A DNA stretch of 64,000 nt from Dokdonella_A sp963775445 (GTDB lineage Bacteria > Pseudomonadota > Gammaproteobacteria > Xanthomonadales > Rhodanobacteraceae). Each line of letters starts with the position of its first letter. Position 1 is the stretch's first letter. The notes below the pieces were generated by a model. That model did not search any database, was not told the origin of the DNA, and worked only from the letters and a program-made list of their open reading frames with translations. The stretch covers positions 186,001 to 250,000 of the forward strand of contig CAVZIT010000006.1 of assembly GCA_963775445.1 (NCBI GenBank). Direction: 5' to 3'. Of the stretch, positions 45,667-55,312 are shown in pieces. The position numbers were made by a program, and so were the translations under genes.

Positions 45667-46275
45667 ATGGTGATGCTTCGCCATCATGGGTTGGGCCACG
45701 CAGTGCGACATCTCGTGATCGCCCATGCGCGGCGGAGAAATCGCCAGAGCACGAACGGCCTGCGCGCATTCGCCGCGTTCGGCATTTCGTTGCTGCTCGC
45801 GTGCGGCGCTTCGCGTCGCGTGTACGCGAACGACCTCGTCATCGGCGACGCGGCACCGCCGATCACACTGACCACGCTCGATGGCAAACGCATCGATACG
45901 CGCTCGCTTATCGGCAAGGTCGTGATCGTGACGTTCTGGTCGACCTGGTGCGAGCCGTGCCGCGAGGAGTTGCCGCTGCTGTCGCGCTATGCGAAGAAAC
46001 ATGCCGCCGACGGTGTGATCGTGCTCGGTTTCAGCCTCGATCCGCCCGAACGGATCGACAAGGTACGCGCAGTGGCACGCACGTTGGACTTTCCGGTCGG
46101 CCTGCTCGGCGATCCGCACGTTCCGGGTTATGGCCGCATCTGGCATTTGCCTGTGAGTTTCACGATCGACCGGCGCGGCTTGCTGGTCGACAACGGCTGG
46201 AACGATGAGAATCCCGTGTGGACGCAACCACGCCTGGCACGCATCGTCACGCCGTTGTTGCACGCGTCGGAATGA
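45667..46275 (+). CDS. TlpA-type periplasmic thiol-disulfide reductase
   Basis: 202 residues from ATG 45667; the true start may be later, since the first 30 residues are basic and a hydrophobic segment (AAFGISLLLACGASRRVYA) lies near 35-53. Seen: AAPPITLTTLDGKRIDTRSLIGKV, the active site STWCEPCREELP, IVLGFSLDPPERID and PVSFTIDRRGLL. Known: TlpA/ResA-like proteins reduce disulfides in the periplasm. Directly downstream of the outer-membrane protein gene, 2 bases apart, so one transcript. Confidence 0.9.
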   Translation: MVMLRHHGLGHAVRHLVIAHARRRNRQSTNGLRAFAAFGISLLLACGASRRVYANDLVIGDAAPPITLTTLDGKRIDTRSLIGKVVIVTFWSTWCEPCREELPLLSRYAKKHAADGVIVLGFSLDPPERIDKVRAVARTLDFPVGLLGDPHVPGYGRIWHLPVSFTIDRRGLLVDNGWNDENPVWTQPRLARIVTPLLHASE

Positions 46276-46480
46276 TTCGCTTGCTCCGGATTGGAGGCGC
46301 GGTTGATACGCATCGAAGCTTGTCTCGACGCAGGTGGCCACGCGCTTCGGCTTTCACGATATGGACCATTCGATCGGATGGGAACTCAAGCCCGCGCCAG
46401 GGCTGGGGCTCGCCTCCATCCGCCCTCCGCGCACCTGGCTACTTTCTCTCGGCCAAGCGAGAGAAGCGAGACGACCGCCG

Positions 46481-46861
46481 CTACCGGATACCGCGCCACG
46501 CGGCAACGCCAAGCGCGATCCAGCCGACCATGAAAGCAAGACCGCCGAGCGGGGTCACGAAACCGACAGCGCGGGGCGCGCCGAGCGCGAGCAGGTAAAG
46601 GCTGCCGCAAAAAAGCACGATGCCGAGCGCCCAGGCGAATCCCGCGATACGCACCGCGACACCGGCTGCGCTGCGCATCATCACGGCAACGCCAAGCAGC
46701 GCCAACGCATGCCAGAACTGATACTCGACAGCCGTGTGCCAAACGCCCAGCGCATGCGCGTCGAGCAATCCGCCCAGCGCGTGCGCGCCGAATGCCCCGA
46801 GCATGACCGCCGTTCCGCCGGCGGTGGCCGCTGCGACACCCGTCAGGCGCGACGCGCTCAC
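46481..46861 (-). CDS. DUF423 family membrane protein (YgdD-like)
   Basis: 126 residues, four hydrophobic segments. Seen: TAVMLGAFGAHALGG, WHTAVEYQFWHALALLGVAV, GIVLFCGSLYLLAL and VTPLGGLAFMVGWIALGVAAWR, the full DUF423 pattern. Inner-membrane protein of unknown function. Convergent with tlpA-like gene; 200 bases between them hold nothing recognisable. Confidence 0.93.
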   Translation of the reverse strand: MSASRLTGVAAATAGGTAVMLGAFGAHALGGLLDAHALGVWHTAVEYQFWHALALLGVAVMMRSAAGVAVRIAGFAWALGIVLFCGSLYLLALGAPRAVGFVTPLGGLAFMVGWIALGVAAWRGIR

Positions 46862-46948
46862 GCCCGCCAGGAATCGAGCGCGCGGTCACCCATCACGATG
46901 GACTGCACCATCACCTTGCGATCGATCGCGACGCAAACACCGTGATGA

Positions 46949-48253
46949 TCAATGCACATGCGACTTGCGCGGCTTGGCCGCGTGCGCTTTGGCTCTCGTC
47001 GCGCCCGAGGCTTTGTTCTTCGCCGGCGTTGCCTTGGCTTCTGGTGCCTTGAGCAGATCCTCTTCGGACTTGTCGATATCCGCGTACTTGTACGAGGGAA
47101 GAACGTAGGTCCAGCCGTCAAAACGCTTGTTCAGATCGGCGATCTCCTTGTTCAACCCGACCAGCCGGTTTGCCCGATCCTTTGCTGGATCGGTGACTGC
47201 CAACGGTTTTGCCGAAGCTACTTCGCCAGCGGCTGCGTTCGCGTCGTGCGTGGCCGGCGTGCCTGATGTGCCGTCTTCAGTCGACGCCTTGTTGTCCGCG
47301 CTGGTGGCCGCGCTGGCTTTGGCCTTGGCGTCTGCCTGCTCCGCGTCGATGTGCTGGTCGGCGCGATCGCTGTCCAGCGTCGCCTTGAACTGCGCGTAGT
47401 CGGTGCCCTTGTCGTTCCATGCCGTGACGTCCACGACGAGTCCATCGAACGTTTCGTAGCGTGCCTTGACCGCCTTGTCGTCCGGCATCGCGTCCTTGGC
47501 AGGCAGCACATCGTCGAAGCGCAGACCGCCGAGCGTGGACGAAACGCCGTTGATCGTGTATTGCGCTCCGGGCTCGCGCCCCTTGGGCACGTCGGCGAGA
47601 CTGAAATTCGCATCGCCTTCGGCGTTCTTGTGCACATGCACCACCTTGCCATCGGGGTGGGTAATGGTGACGTCGGCGATGCGTTTTTCCGGAATGTCCA
47701 CAAGGCTCTTGCGCAGCCAGTCGCTGGTTTTCTTGTCGGCGCTCAAGCGGCCGGAAACCAGCAGACTCTGCGCATCTCCCACGCGTCGCACGAAGGTCCC
47801 GCTTGCGCGTGAATCGGGCACACCGACGATCAGCTTGACCGGCTTGCCGCCACCATCGAGTTCCACTTCGACGCCCTTGGCATCCTTGTCGGATACGTCG
47901 CGCACGCCGAGTTCGCCGTACTTGCCCTTGTCGGAGGTCTTTTTCTCGAGCACCGTCGCCGATGCAAGCTTGAGCACGAACTCGCGCAACTTGCCGGTGT
48001 CGGCCGGGTAACCATCCTTTTCCGCGATGCTCCAGCCATGGTCGCTACGCGTTATCGTCGCGATCGGCTTGCTTCCGGCACCCGTGAACACGACCTTGTC
48101 GATATCGTTCACGTGAGCTTCCAGATCAGGCACCAGCTTGTGGGCGGTCTCGGCCGTTTCGCTGATTGGCTGATTGGCTTGATGAATCCATATCGCCGCG
48201 ACGATCACGATCACGGCAATCGCAATCAGCCCGAGCAAGGTCTTCTGATTCAT
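46949..48253 (-). CDS. DUF4340 domain protein, last gene of a Gld-type ABC operon
   Basis: 434 residues from ATG 48253, overlapping the GldG-like stop by ATGA. Seen: an N-terminal membrane anchor (LLGLIAIAVIVIVAAIWI), then repeated DUF4340 units (IDKVVFTGAGSKPIATITR, WSIAEKDGYPADTGKLREFV, GVRDVSDKD), a low-complexity Ala/Asp/Lys region about 330-370, and a Lys/Ala-rich end. Known: DUF4340 proteins accompany GldG-like proteins of ABC systems. Periplasmic by the anchor's position (inference). Confidence 0.88.
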   Translation of the reverse strand: MNQKTLLGLIAIAVIVIVAAIWIHQANQPISETAETAHKLVPDLEAHVNDIDKVVFTGAGSKPIATITRSDHGWSIAEKDGYPADTGKLREFVLKLASATVLEKKTSDKGKYGELGVRDVSDKDAKGVEVELDGGGKPVKLIVGVPDSRASGTFVRRVGDAQSLLVSGRLSADKKTSDWLRKSLVDIPEKRIADVTITHPDGKVVHVHKNAEGDANFSLADVPKGREPGAQYTINGVSSTLGGLRFDDVLPAKDAMPDDKAVKARYETFDGLVVDVTAWNDKGTDYAQFKATLDSDRADQHIDAEQADAKAKASAATSADNKASTEDGTSGTPATHDANAAAGEVASAKPLAVTDPAKDRANRLVGLNKEIADLNKRFDGWTYVLPSYKYADIDKSEEDLLKAPEAKATPAKNKASGATRAKAHAAKPRKSHVH

Positions 48254-50127
48254 GTCCGGTCTCCGTAACCGATGCGCCGACGCCGATTGCGCCACCACGC
48301 AAATGCGAGCGCGAACAGCGTCACGAGAAGCGGCATCAGCACGATGTTGAGAAACTTGAGCCTCGCGCCGAGCGATTCGATTTCGGCATCGAGTTGACGC
48401 CTGACCTGACGCAGTTGCTTGCGTATCTCGACCTTGCGCTTGAGGAAATTCTCGAGCTCGCTCTTCTGTTCGCTCGACAGGATCGGCGCCTGGTCCGCGC
48501 TCTTGGCGCTCTGCAACTGGGTCAGCTTCTGCTCGGTTTCGGTCAGTTCCTGCTGGAGTTCCTGCTCCTTGGAACGGAAACGCTCGTCCGCGCTGCGCTT
48601 GAGCGCCTCGACGGTGGTGAACGGCCGCTGCGATGTGGCGCGTCCACGAATCGAGATCAGATCGCTCGAACCGGTCAGGTTGTCGACCGCGTTGACCGCG
48701 AAATCGCCATTGTTCGCGAACGGATTCATGACCTGCTGGCCGAAGAAGTTCTGCACCTGCACCCACAGCCGGTCACTCAGGATATCGGTGTCCGCGACGA
48801 GCACGATCTGCGCGTCGGCTTTCGACGTTGCCAGGTGATCGGCGCCGCTGCGCTCCGGAAACGCAGTCTTGAGCTTGCCGGTGAGGCGCGCGGCGAGGAT
48901 GTAGTGCTCGCCGGTCGCCTTGTATCCATCGAGCAGTTGGCTCGGATCGCGCAACATGCGCATGCGCATGCTGGGAACGGTCATCGCATCGGCGCTGGTC
49001 TGAATCAGTGGCTCGAGTTTCTCGCCTTTGGCGTCCTTGGACAGGGCGAAATAACCGGCTGTCGAAACATTGATCGAATCGAGATTGGCCGTGATGACGT
49101 CATCGCTGGCAAGGTCGGCTTTGGTGAATCCGAGAATCGCAGGGTGACGCACGGGCGCCTGTCCCGGACCGGTGCTGATCGGCAGCGCGTGCGCGCGATC
49201 GAGTACCACCTTGTTCGGGTCGTAATCGATACCCCAGGCCTTGAACAATTTGGGCAGGTCGGAGGACTTGTCCGCCATCATCGCCGCCTGCGGATTGTTC
49301 GGATCGGCGCCGCCGTTGTCGAGTTCCGCATAAGGATCGACGAAAACCAGCAGGTGGCCGCCGCGCAACACGTATTGATCGATCGCGGAGACCACATCGT
49401 CCGACAGGTGCTGCGGATGCACCAACACCAGAACATCGACGTCCTTGTCGATCGACTTCAGCTTGGACGTGTCGAGCTGGCGAATATCGAACAACTGCTC
49501 CCATTGCTGATAGATCGCCCATGGCTGGCGCATCTGGCGCGTGTCGTGATCGAAGCCCGCGGAGATCGGCAGGTCGGACAACAGGGCCACCACCGGCTTT
49601 TTCGAAGTCGACAGCTCGTGGATCAGCTTGGCGACGTCGTATTCGAGGAACGGCTCCTTGTCCGGTTGCAGGAACGGGATCGCCGCATGGCCGTCCGTCG
49701 AATTGGTGCCGGCGAGACCGAAGAAGATCTTCTCCCCGGAGTTGCCGACGGGGACCGACTGCAATCCCATGCTCGATGCGCGATCCTCGTCTTCGGAAAA
49801 CGGCAGCGGATCGATCGTCTCGAGTGTGATCTTGCCGTTCGAGCGCGATGCCATCTCCTCGAGCATCTCGTGCACTCGCGTGTAATAGGTGCGAAGTTGC
49901 GGCAGGTTTTTCGTCGCCTTGTCGCTGTAGAACAGATACAAATGGATCGGCTCGTCGATCGATTTGAGGATCTTGTTCGTGCCTTGCGACAGCGTGTAGA
50001 TATGATTCTGCGTCAGATCGACGCGTGCGCCGCGAAACAGCGTGTTGACCACCAGCATCAACGCGACGAACAGGATCGCGAGCACGATCAGTGCGGTACC
50101 GGACAGGGCCTTGCGATTGATTTTCAT
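48250..50127 (-). CDS. GldG-like ABC-system auxiliary protein
   Basis: 625 residues. Seen: N-terminal TM segment (ALIVLAILFVALMLVVNTLF) and RVDLTQNHIYTLSQGTNKILKSIDEPIHLYLFYS, then a large periplasmic part including VDVLVLVHPQHLSDDVVSAIDQYVLRGGHLLVFVDP. A coiled coil with repeated Glu/Gln lies around residues 510-590, followed by a C-terminal TM (IVLMPLLVTLFALAFAWW). Known: GldG is tied to gliding in Bacteroidetes, but in proteobacteria the complex has no proven role. Start shares one base with the permease stop. Confidence 0.9.
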   Translation of the reverse strand: MKINRKALSGTALIVLAILFVALMLVVNTLFRGARVDLTQNHIYTLSQGTNKILKSIDEPIHLYLFYSDKATKNLPQLRTYYTRVHEMLEEMASRSNGKITLETIDPLPFSEDEDRASSMGLQSVPVGNSGEKIFFGLAGTNSTDGHAAIPFLQPDKEPFLEYDVAKLIHELSTSKKPVVALLSDLPISAGFDHDTRQMRQPWAIYQQWEQLFDIRQLDTSKLKSIDKDVDVLVLVHPQHLSDDVVSAIDQYVLRGGHLLVFVDPYAELDNGGADPNNPQAAMMADKSSDLPKLFKAWGIDYDPNKVVLDRAHALPISTGPGQAPVRHPAILGFTKADLASDDVITANLDSINVSTAGYFALSKDAKGEKLEPLIQTSADAMTVPSMRMRMLRDPSQLLDGYKATGEHYILAARLTGKLKTAFPERSGADHLATSKADAQIVLVADTDILSDRLWVQVQNFFGQQVMNPFANNGDFAVNAVDNLTGSSDLISIRGRATSQRPFTTVEALKRSADERFRSKEQELQQELTETEQKLTQLQSAKSADQAPILSSEQKSELENFLKRKVEIRKQLRQVRRQLDAEIESLGARLKFLNIVLMPLLVTLFALAFAWWRNRRRRIGYGDRT

Positions 50128-50861
50128 CAGCCCCCCTTCTTCATGTCGATGACGACCGCATTGGCATACAGCCAGAACGCAATCATCAGAACGAAGTAGA
50201 TCAGGTCACGCAATTCGATCACGCCTTTGCCGATCGAAGCGAAATGCGTCAGGAAACTCAAGCTCGCGATCGCGTCCACCAGCCCCTGTGGCGCCCACGC
50301 GCCGAAGAAATCGAGCACCAGCGGAAATCCTGCCAGCAACAGCAGGAAACAGATCACGACGGTCAGGATGAAGGCGATCACCTGGTTGCGCGTCGCGGCC
50401 GAGATGCAAGAGCCGATCGCCAGGAATGCGCCGGCCATCAGCAACGAGCCGATATAGCTCGCGAAAATCACGCCATTGTCCGGATCGCCGAGGTAATTGA
50501 CCGTGATCCAGATCGGAAACGTCAGCGCCAGTGCGATGCCGATGAACGCCCAGGCCGCGAGGAATTTGCCGAACACCGCCTGCCACATCGTGATCGGCAG
50601 CGTCAGCAGCAATTCGATGGTGCCGCTCTTGCGCTCCTCGGCCCAAAGCCGCATCGACACCGCCGGCACCAGGAACAGATACAACCATGGATGGAAATTG
50701 AAGAACGGTTGCAGATCCGCCTGCCCACGTTCGTAGAAATTGCCGAGGTAGAAGGTGAACGCGCCGGACAGCACCAGGAAAATCACGATAAACACGTAGG
50801 CCACCGGCGTCGTGAAATAACTGCGCAGTTCGCGCCCGAAAATCGTTGCGACCGCCCTCAT
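50127..50861 (-). CDS. ABC transporter permease, GldF/ABC-2 type
   Basis: 244 residues from ATG 50861, overlapping the ATPase stop by ATGA. Six hydrophobic segments. Seen: IFGRELRSYFTTPVAYVFI, VPAVSMRLWAEERKSGTIELLLTLPI (the ABC-2 coupling-helix region), FLAIGSCISAATRNQVIAF and a final YANAVVIDMKKGG. Known: membrane component of the GldFGA-like complex. Confidence 0.93.
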   Translation of the reverse strand: MRAVATIFGRELRSYFTTPVAYVFIVIFLVLSGAFTFYLGNFYERGQADLQPFFNFHPWLYLFLVPAVSMRLWAEERKSGTIELLLTLPITMWQAVFGKFLAAWAFIGIALALTFPIWITVNYLGDPDNGVIFASYIGSLLMAGAFLAIGSCISAATRNQVIAFILTVVICFLLLLAGFPLVLDFFGAWAPQGLVDAIASLSFLTHFASIGKGVIELRDLIYFVLMIAFWLYANAVVIDMKKGG

Positions 50862-51799
50862 GCGCGTTCCTCCTCGACTCGCTTGCCCTGGGTGATGGTG
50901 CGGAACACCTCGTCGAGACGGCCGCCTTCGAGCGCGATCTCGCGCACCACGACGCCCTGCGAAGTCAGCGCTTCGTTGACCGCCGCGAAGATCTCGCGGC
51001 CCGGTTTGGGAAACGCCGTGATGCGACCGTCCTGCGGGTCCACTTCGACCGCTGCGACATCGCTGACGCGAGCCAGGGCAGCACGCGCTGCGGCGGCGTT
51101 GTCTGCGCTGAGCGACACCGCCTGGTAGTAGCGCGAGCGTGCCTCGAGCTCGGCAGGCGTCGCGTCGGCGAGCACGCGGCCATCGGCGATGATCATCGCG
51201 CGCGTGCACACCGCGTGCACTTCCTCGAGCACGTGCGTCGAGACGATGATGGTCTTGTCGCGCGCCATCGCATTGATCAGCGCGCGCACCTCGTGCTTCT
51301 GGTTCGGATCGAGTCCGTCGGTCGGCTCATCGAGAATCAGGACCTTGGGATCGTGCAGGATCGCCTGGGCGAGGCCGACTCGTCGCTTGAAACCCTTGGA
51401 CAGCGTTTCGATCGCCTGACCGAGCACGGGTTCCAGATGCAACCGGCCGATCACATCATCGAGGCGCTGCCGGCGCGATGGGTCCTTGAGTTCGCGCACG
51501 TCGGCCACGAACTGCAGGAATTCGTACACGCTCATCTCGCCGTAGCTCGGCGCGCCTTCCGGCAGATAGCCAAGCACGCGCCGCGCATCCAGGGATTGCT
51601 CCTCGACATCGAAGCCGCACACGCTGGCGCTGCCCGAGGTCGCGGCGAGGAATCCTGCCAGGATCTTCATCGTGGTGGACTTGCCGGCCCCGTTGGGTCC
51701 GAGGAAGCCGAGCACCTGACCCGGCTCGACCTTGAAACTGATGTCGTCGATCGCAGTGAGATCGCCGTAACGCTTGGTCAACTGCCGCGCTTCTATCAT
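50858..51799 (-). CDS. ABC transporter ATP-binding protein, GldA-like
   Basis: 313 residues from ATG 51799; codons before it are rejected. Seen: Walker A GPNGAGKSTTMKIL near residue 38, Q-loop LPEGAPSYGEM, signature LSKGFKRRVGLAQAI, Walker B VLILDEPTDGLDPNQ, H-loop STHVLEEV, plus a C-terminal DUF4162-like tail. First gene of the operon ATPase-permease-GldG-DUF4340. Upstream are about 600 bases without genes, presumably containing the promoter. Confidence 0.95.
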   Translation of the reverse strand: MIEARQLTKRYGDLTAIDDISFKVEPGQVLGFLGPNGAGKSTTMKILAGFLAATSGSASVCGFDVEEQSLDARRVLGYLPEGAPSYGEMSVYEFLQFVADVRELKDPSRRQRLDDVIGRLHLEPVLGQAIETLSKGFKRRVGLAQAILHDPKVLILDEPTDGLDPNQKHEVRALINAMARDKTIIVSTHVLEEVHAVCTRAMIIADGRVLADATPAELEARSRYYQAVSLSADNAAAARAALARVSDVAAVEVDPQDGRITAFPKPGREIFAAVNEALTSQGVVVREIALEGGRLDEVFRTITQGKRVEEERA

Positions 51800-52394
51800 C
51801 TTGTGATCACCCTTCGAACTCCTTGAATCGTTCCAGCAGTGGCCGAGAGCCGCGCGGAGCGCGACAGCGGTCCGGACCGGGCGCACGAACTGCGTGCGCC
51901 CTTCATGCGCAGAGCAGGCACTCGGCCTGCAAACTCCTCGGCGCGCTCGGTCTGCGCCTGCACAAAATGGCCTCGATGAAAAAGGCTCCAGGCAGCCCAG
52001 GAGACCGTACGAACACCGAACGCCGCAGATCGCAACGACACCAGCAGATCGAACGATAGTCGCCTCGCCGCTGCGGCCAAAATTACTTCGCGCGCCGCGA
52101 CAGATACCGCAAAACCCGCAAAAAGTTCCCCGGGACATACTGCGAGAAATCCACACGGGACAACAAGAACACATCGCGAGCACGTCTTGGCGGAAGGGCG
52201 AAAACCATCCGGTTGTTTATCGAAACGGCGCAACGCTGGGGCACGCTCCACGCATTGCTCGGAGGTGGCCAGGATTGAAATTGTGCGCGGCGTTGGTGCA
52301 GTCTGCCTGCGACGGCGAGTTGACAGCGTCGGCCTGGTGTTTAGGCTGCGCGTGCGGCGCATGCGTCAAGCGCCCGGATCACTCTCTCTCGACT
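51800..52394. other. 595-base intergenic region
   Basis: Lies between the divergent ABC operon and the pyroglutamate operon. Frames on both strands are short or lack known domains; no tRNA, strong palindrome or repeat shared elsewhere was noticed. It must carry both promoters. Confidence 0.5.
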
Positions 52395-52409
52395 ATGCGA
52401 GCAAACGCG

Positions 52410-53117
52410 ATGGGGCGTCAGATCAATATCGGCACACCGAACGTCCAGTGCATCGGCGCCTATCTGGCCGAGCCCGATGGGCCACCCCAGGGCGGCCTCG
52501 TCGTGGTCCAGGAAATCTTCGGCGTCAATGCGCACATGCGCCGGGTGGTCGACAATTTCGCCGCGCACGGCTACACCGCGATCGCGCCGGCATTCTTCGA
52601 TCACGTGGACCGCGGCCTCGAACTCGACTACAGCGACGAGTCGAAAAAAAGAGGCATCGCACTGGTCCGGGAAATCGGCCTCGATCGCGCAATCGAGGAT
52701 GTCGCGAGCGCGGCCGAGGCGATCGCCTCGGCAGGTCGCATCGGGTGTGTCGGCTACTGCTGGGGTGGCACCGTCGCATTTCTTGCCGCGATTCGACTCG
52801 GGTTGCCGGCCGTCAGCTACTACGGTGGGCGCAATCTCGAATTTCTCGACGAGCCCTTGCGCGCGCCGGTGCAGTTCCATTTCGGCGAGCGCGACAAATC
52901 GATACCGCCCGAAGCGGTCGAACGCCATCGCGCCGCACTGCCCGAGTGTGACGTGTTCACTTACCCCGACGCGGGCCATGCGTTCGATCGCGAAGGCGGG
53001 GACTCGTTCGAGCCGGCCAGCGCGGCGCTTGCCCTGGAGCGCACGCTCGCTTTTTTCGATGAGCATTTGCAGTTGCCGCAGCTATCGGCTCGCGCCGGCA
53101 CGGACCCGGCAAGTTGA
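52410..53117 (+). CDS. Dienelactone hydrolase family protein
   Basis: 235 residues from ATG 52410 (ATG 52395 is a possible alternative). Seen: GGLVVVQEIFGVNAHMRRVVDNFA, TAIAPAFFDHV, the nucleophile motif GCVGYCWGG with Cys, and FTYPDAGHAFDREGG with the His. Together these give the Cys-His-Asp triad of the DLH fold. Known: hydrolyses lactone or ester bonds; natural substrate here unknown. First gene of a run of overlapping genes to pcp. Confidence 0.93.
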   Translation: MGRQINIGTPNVQCIGAYLAEPDGPPQGGLVVVQEIFGVNAHMRRVVDNFAAHGYTAIAPAFFDHVDRGLELDYSDESKKRGIALVREIGLDRAIEDVASAAEAIASAGRIGCVGYCWGGTVAFLAAIRLGLPAVSYYGGRNLEFLDEPLRAPVQFHFGERDKSIPPEAVERHRAALPECDVFTYPDAGHAFDREGGDSFEPASAALALERTLAFFDEHLQLPQLSARAGTDPAS

Positions 53118-53539
53118 ATTTCCAGACCGATCCCCGGCTCGTATCGGACACGGCGCTGATTGGCGAACTTCCGCTCTCGCGTCTCCTGCTCATGGACGAC
53201 GTGCGTTTTCCGTGGCTGATTCTGGTTCCGCGCATCGCCGGAGCACGCGAGCTGATCGATCTCGACGCCGCCGACCAGACCAGCCTGCTGGCCGAAGTGG
53301 TCGAGGTCGGGCGTGCGCTGGAAGCCCTGGTGCAAGCAGAAAAGTTGAACATCGCCGCACTGGGCAACCAGGTGGCACAGCTTCATGTGCATGTGATCGC
53401 GCGCTTCAGCACCGATGCCGCGTGGCCCCAGCCGGTGTGGGGTTGCGGCAAGCGCAAGGGTTACAGCGCCGACGCGCGCCGCCAGCGCGTAGCCTCGTTG
53501 CGCACCGCATTGCGCAACACGATCGATCTGAGCGATTGA
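53114..53539 (+). CDS. HIT-family hydrolase
   Basis: 141 residues starting at TTG 53114, which overlaps the previous stop (TTGA). Seen: LLLMDDVRFPWLILVPR, the catalytic HIT motif QLHVHVIAR near residues 94-102, and AAWPQPVWGCGKRKGYS. Known: HIT proteins cleave nucleotide phosphoramide or diphosphate bonds. Its TGA shares a base with the next ATG. Confidence 0.92.
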   Translation: MNFQTDPRLVSDTALIGELPLSRLLLMDDVRFPWLILVPRIAGARELIDLDAADQTSLLAEVVEVGRALEALVQAEKLNIAALGNQVAQLHVHVIARFSTDAAWPQPVWGCGKRKGYSADARRQRVASLRTALRNTIDLSD

Positions 53540-54231
53540 TGGCCTTCGCATGGCCCGCCCCGCGCATTGAACCGCTCGGCGAATGCGCCTTGCTGCTAGG
53601 CTTCGGCGACACCATGGACAATGCGGTAAACGACCGCGTGCACGCGGCGGCGCACGCGCTGCGTGCCGCACATCTGCCCGGTGTGCGCGATATCGCACCC
53701 GCCTACGCGACACTTGCGCTCTACTACGATCCCGGCACGTGGCAGGGCGATACGGATGGGTTCTCCCCTTGGCAACGGCTCGCGGATGCAGCGCTGCAGA
53801 TCGCAAGCGGTGCCGGCCGGGACACTTCGGAGCGTGCCGGTGTCGTGGACATTCCGGTCCACTATGGAGGCGTGCACGGTCCCGATCTCGCGGCCGTCGC
53901 AAAGCACGCCGGACTCGATGCTGCGGAAGTCGTGGCGCGTCACCTCGCCGGCGAGTATCGCGTCGCGATGATCGGATTTGCGCCGGGTTTCGCCTATCTG
54001 AGCGGGCTTGATCCGGCGCTGGCGTGTCCGCGTCGCGAAACGCCGCGCGTCCGTGTTCCAGCAGGATCGGTCGCGATCGGCGGACCTCAGACCGGCATCT
54101 ACCCATCCGAATTGCCGGGCGGATGGCAGATCATCGGGTGCACTTCGATCGCGTTGTTCGATGCGGCTCGCGAGCCCCCGAGCCTGCTGACTGCGGGCGA
54201 CCGGGTTCGTTTCAGCTCGATCGATTCCTGA
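53539..54231 (+). CDS. pxpB: 5-oxoprolinase subunit PxpB (KipI-like)
   Basis: 230 residues. Seen: IEPLGECALLLGFGD near the N-terminus, VVDIPVHYGGVHGPDL, MIGFAPGFAYLSGLDPALACPRR, and VPAGSVAIGGPQTGIYPSELPGGWQIIG, the full AHS1/cyclophilin-like PxpB set. Known: with PxpA and PxpC it hydrolyses 5-oxoproline to glutamate using ATP. Gene order B-C-A is the usual one. Confidence 0.96.
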   Translation: MAFAWPAPRIEPLGECALLLGFGDTMDNAVNDRVHAAAHALRAAHLPGVRDIAPAYATLALYYDPGTWQGDTDGFSPWQRLADAALQIASGAGRDTSERAGVVDIPVHYGGVHGPDLAAVAKHAGLDAAEVVARHLAGEYRVAMIGFAPGFAYLSGLDPALACPRRETPRVRVPAGSVAIGGPQTGIYPSELPGGWQIIGCTSIALFDAAREPPSLLTAGDRVRFSSIDS

Positions 54232-54297
54232 TGAGTTCTTGCTCCCCATCCGGACCGCCGCTGTCGTTCGCCCAACGCTCGAACTGAGCCAGGACGC

Positions 54298-55312
54298 ATG
54301 AACCTCTCCGTTCTCAAGCCCGGACTGCAAACGACGCTGCAGGACTGCGGGCGCCATGGATATGCGGCATCCGGTGTCGGCGCAAGCGGAGCGATGGACG
54401 ATGTCGCACTTCGCCTGGCCAACGCGCTGGTCGGCAATGCGGCCTGCGCCGCGGCGCTCGAGATGACGCTTGTCGGGCCCCGACTGCGCGTCGGCGGCGA
54501 CATCGCGCTCGCCTTGACCGGCGCTCGAATCGACGCACGCTGCGTCGATGCCAACGGAACCGAAACGCAACTGCAGATGTGGCGGTCGATGTCGCGTGCG
54601 TGCCGGCAGCATTCTGCACTGCGGCGCGATCACGCGCGGCGCACGCAGCTATCTCGCCGTGGGCGGCGGCTTCGAGGCGCCGCGCGTGCTCGGCAGTCTC
54701 TCCACCGACATCAATACCGGGCTGGGACCGTTCGGCGGTCGCGCGCTCAAGGCGCGCGATGTGCTCAAGATCGGCCCGCCACGAACCACGGGCACCGCTC
54801 GCGAGCTGTCCGATTCAGCGCATGGTGCTGGTGCGAAGCCGCCGTGGTCGCTCGATCCACGTCCGTGGAGCGCACCATGGCCCACGCAACCGGTTCGCTT
54901 GCTGCGCGGTACCCATTTCGGCGCACTCGATGCCGATTCGCGAAGGCGCATGTTCGACAGCGAATTTCGCATCGCGGGCGAATCCAATCGCGTTGGACTC
55001 AGGCTCGAGGGATCGCCGTTGCGGTTGTCAGCTCCACTCGAACTCATCAGCGAACCCGTTGCGACGGGTACCGTGCAGTTGCCGCCGGACGGACAACCCA
55101 TCGTGCTGATGGTCGAACATCCGACCACGGGCGGCTATCCGCGCATCGGCCAGATCGCTGCGGTCGACCTGCCCATCCTGGGCCAGTGCCGGCCGGGCGA
55201 TGCATTGCGTTTCGCGCCGATCGAACTCGACGAGGCGCAAACGCGTTATCTTGCACGCGAGCGCGAACTGGCGCTGTTGATCGAAACCATTGCCGAGCGG
55301 CTTGTCCGATGA
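54298..55312 (+). CDS. pxpC: 5-oxoprolinase subunit PxpC (KipA-like), one frameshift as read
   Basis: Start ATG 54298. Seen: LSVLKPGLQTTLQDCGRHGY, GVGASGAMDDVALRLANALVGN, then near 54590 the frame changes. After it: ILHCGAITRGARSYLAVGGGFE, SLSTDINTGLGPFGGRAL, SEFRIAGESNRVGLRLEG, EHPTTGGYPRIGQIAAVD and a C-terminal FAPIELDEAQ. Corrected length about 337 residues. Known: AHS2-domain partner of PxpB. The neighbouring DUF969/DUF979 genes also carry lesions, so real decay of this operon part is possible. Confidence 0.9.
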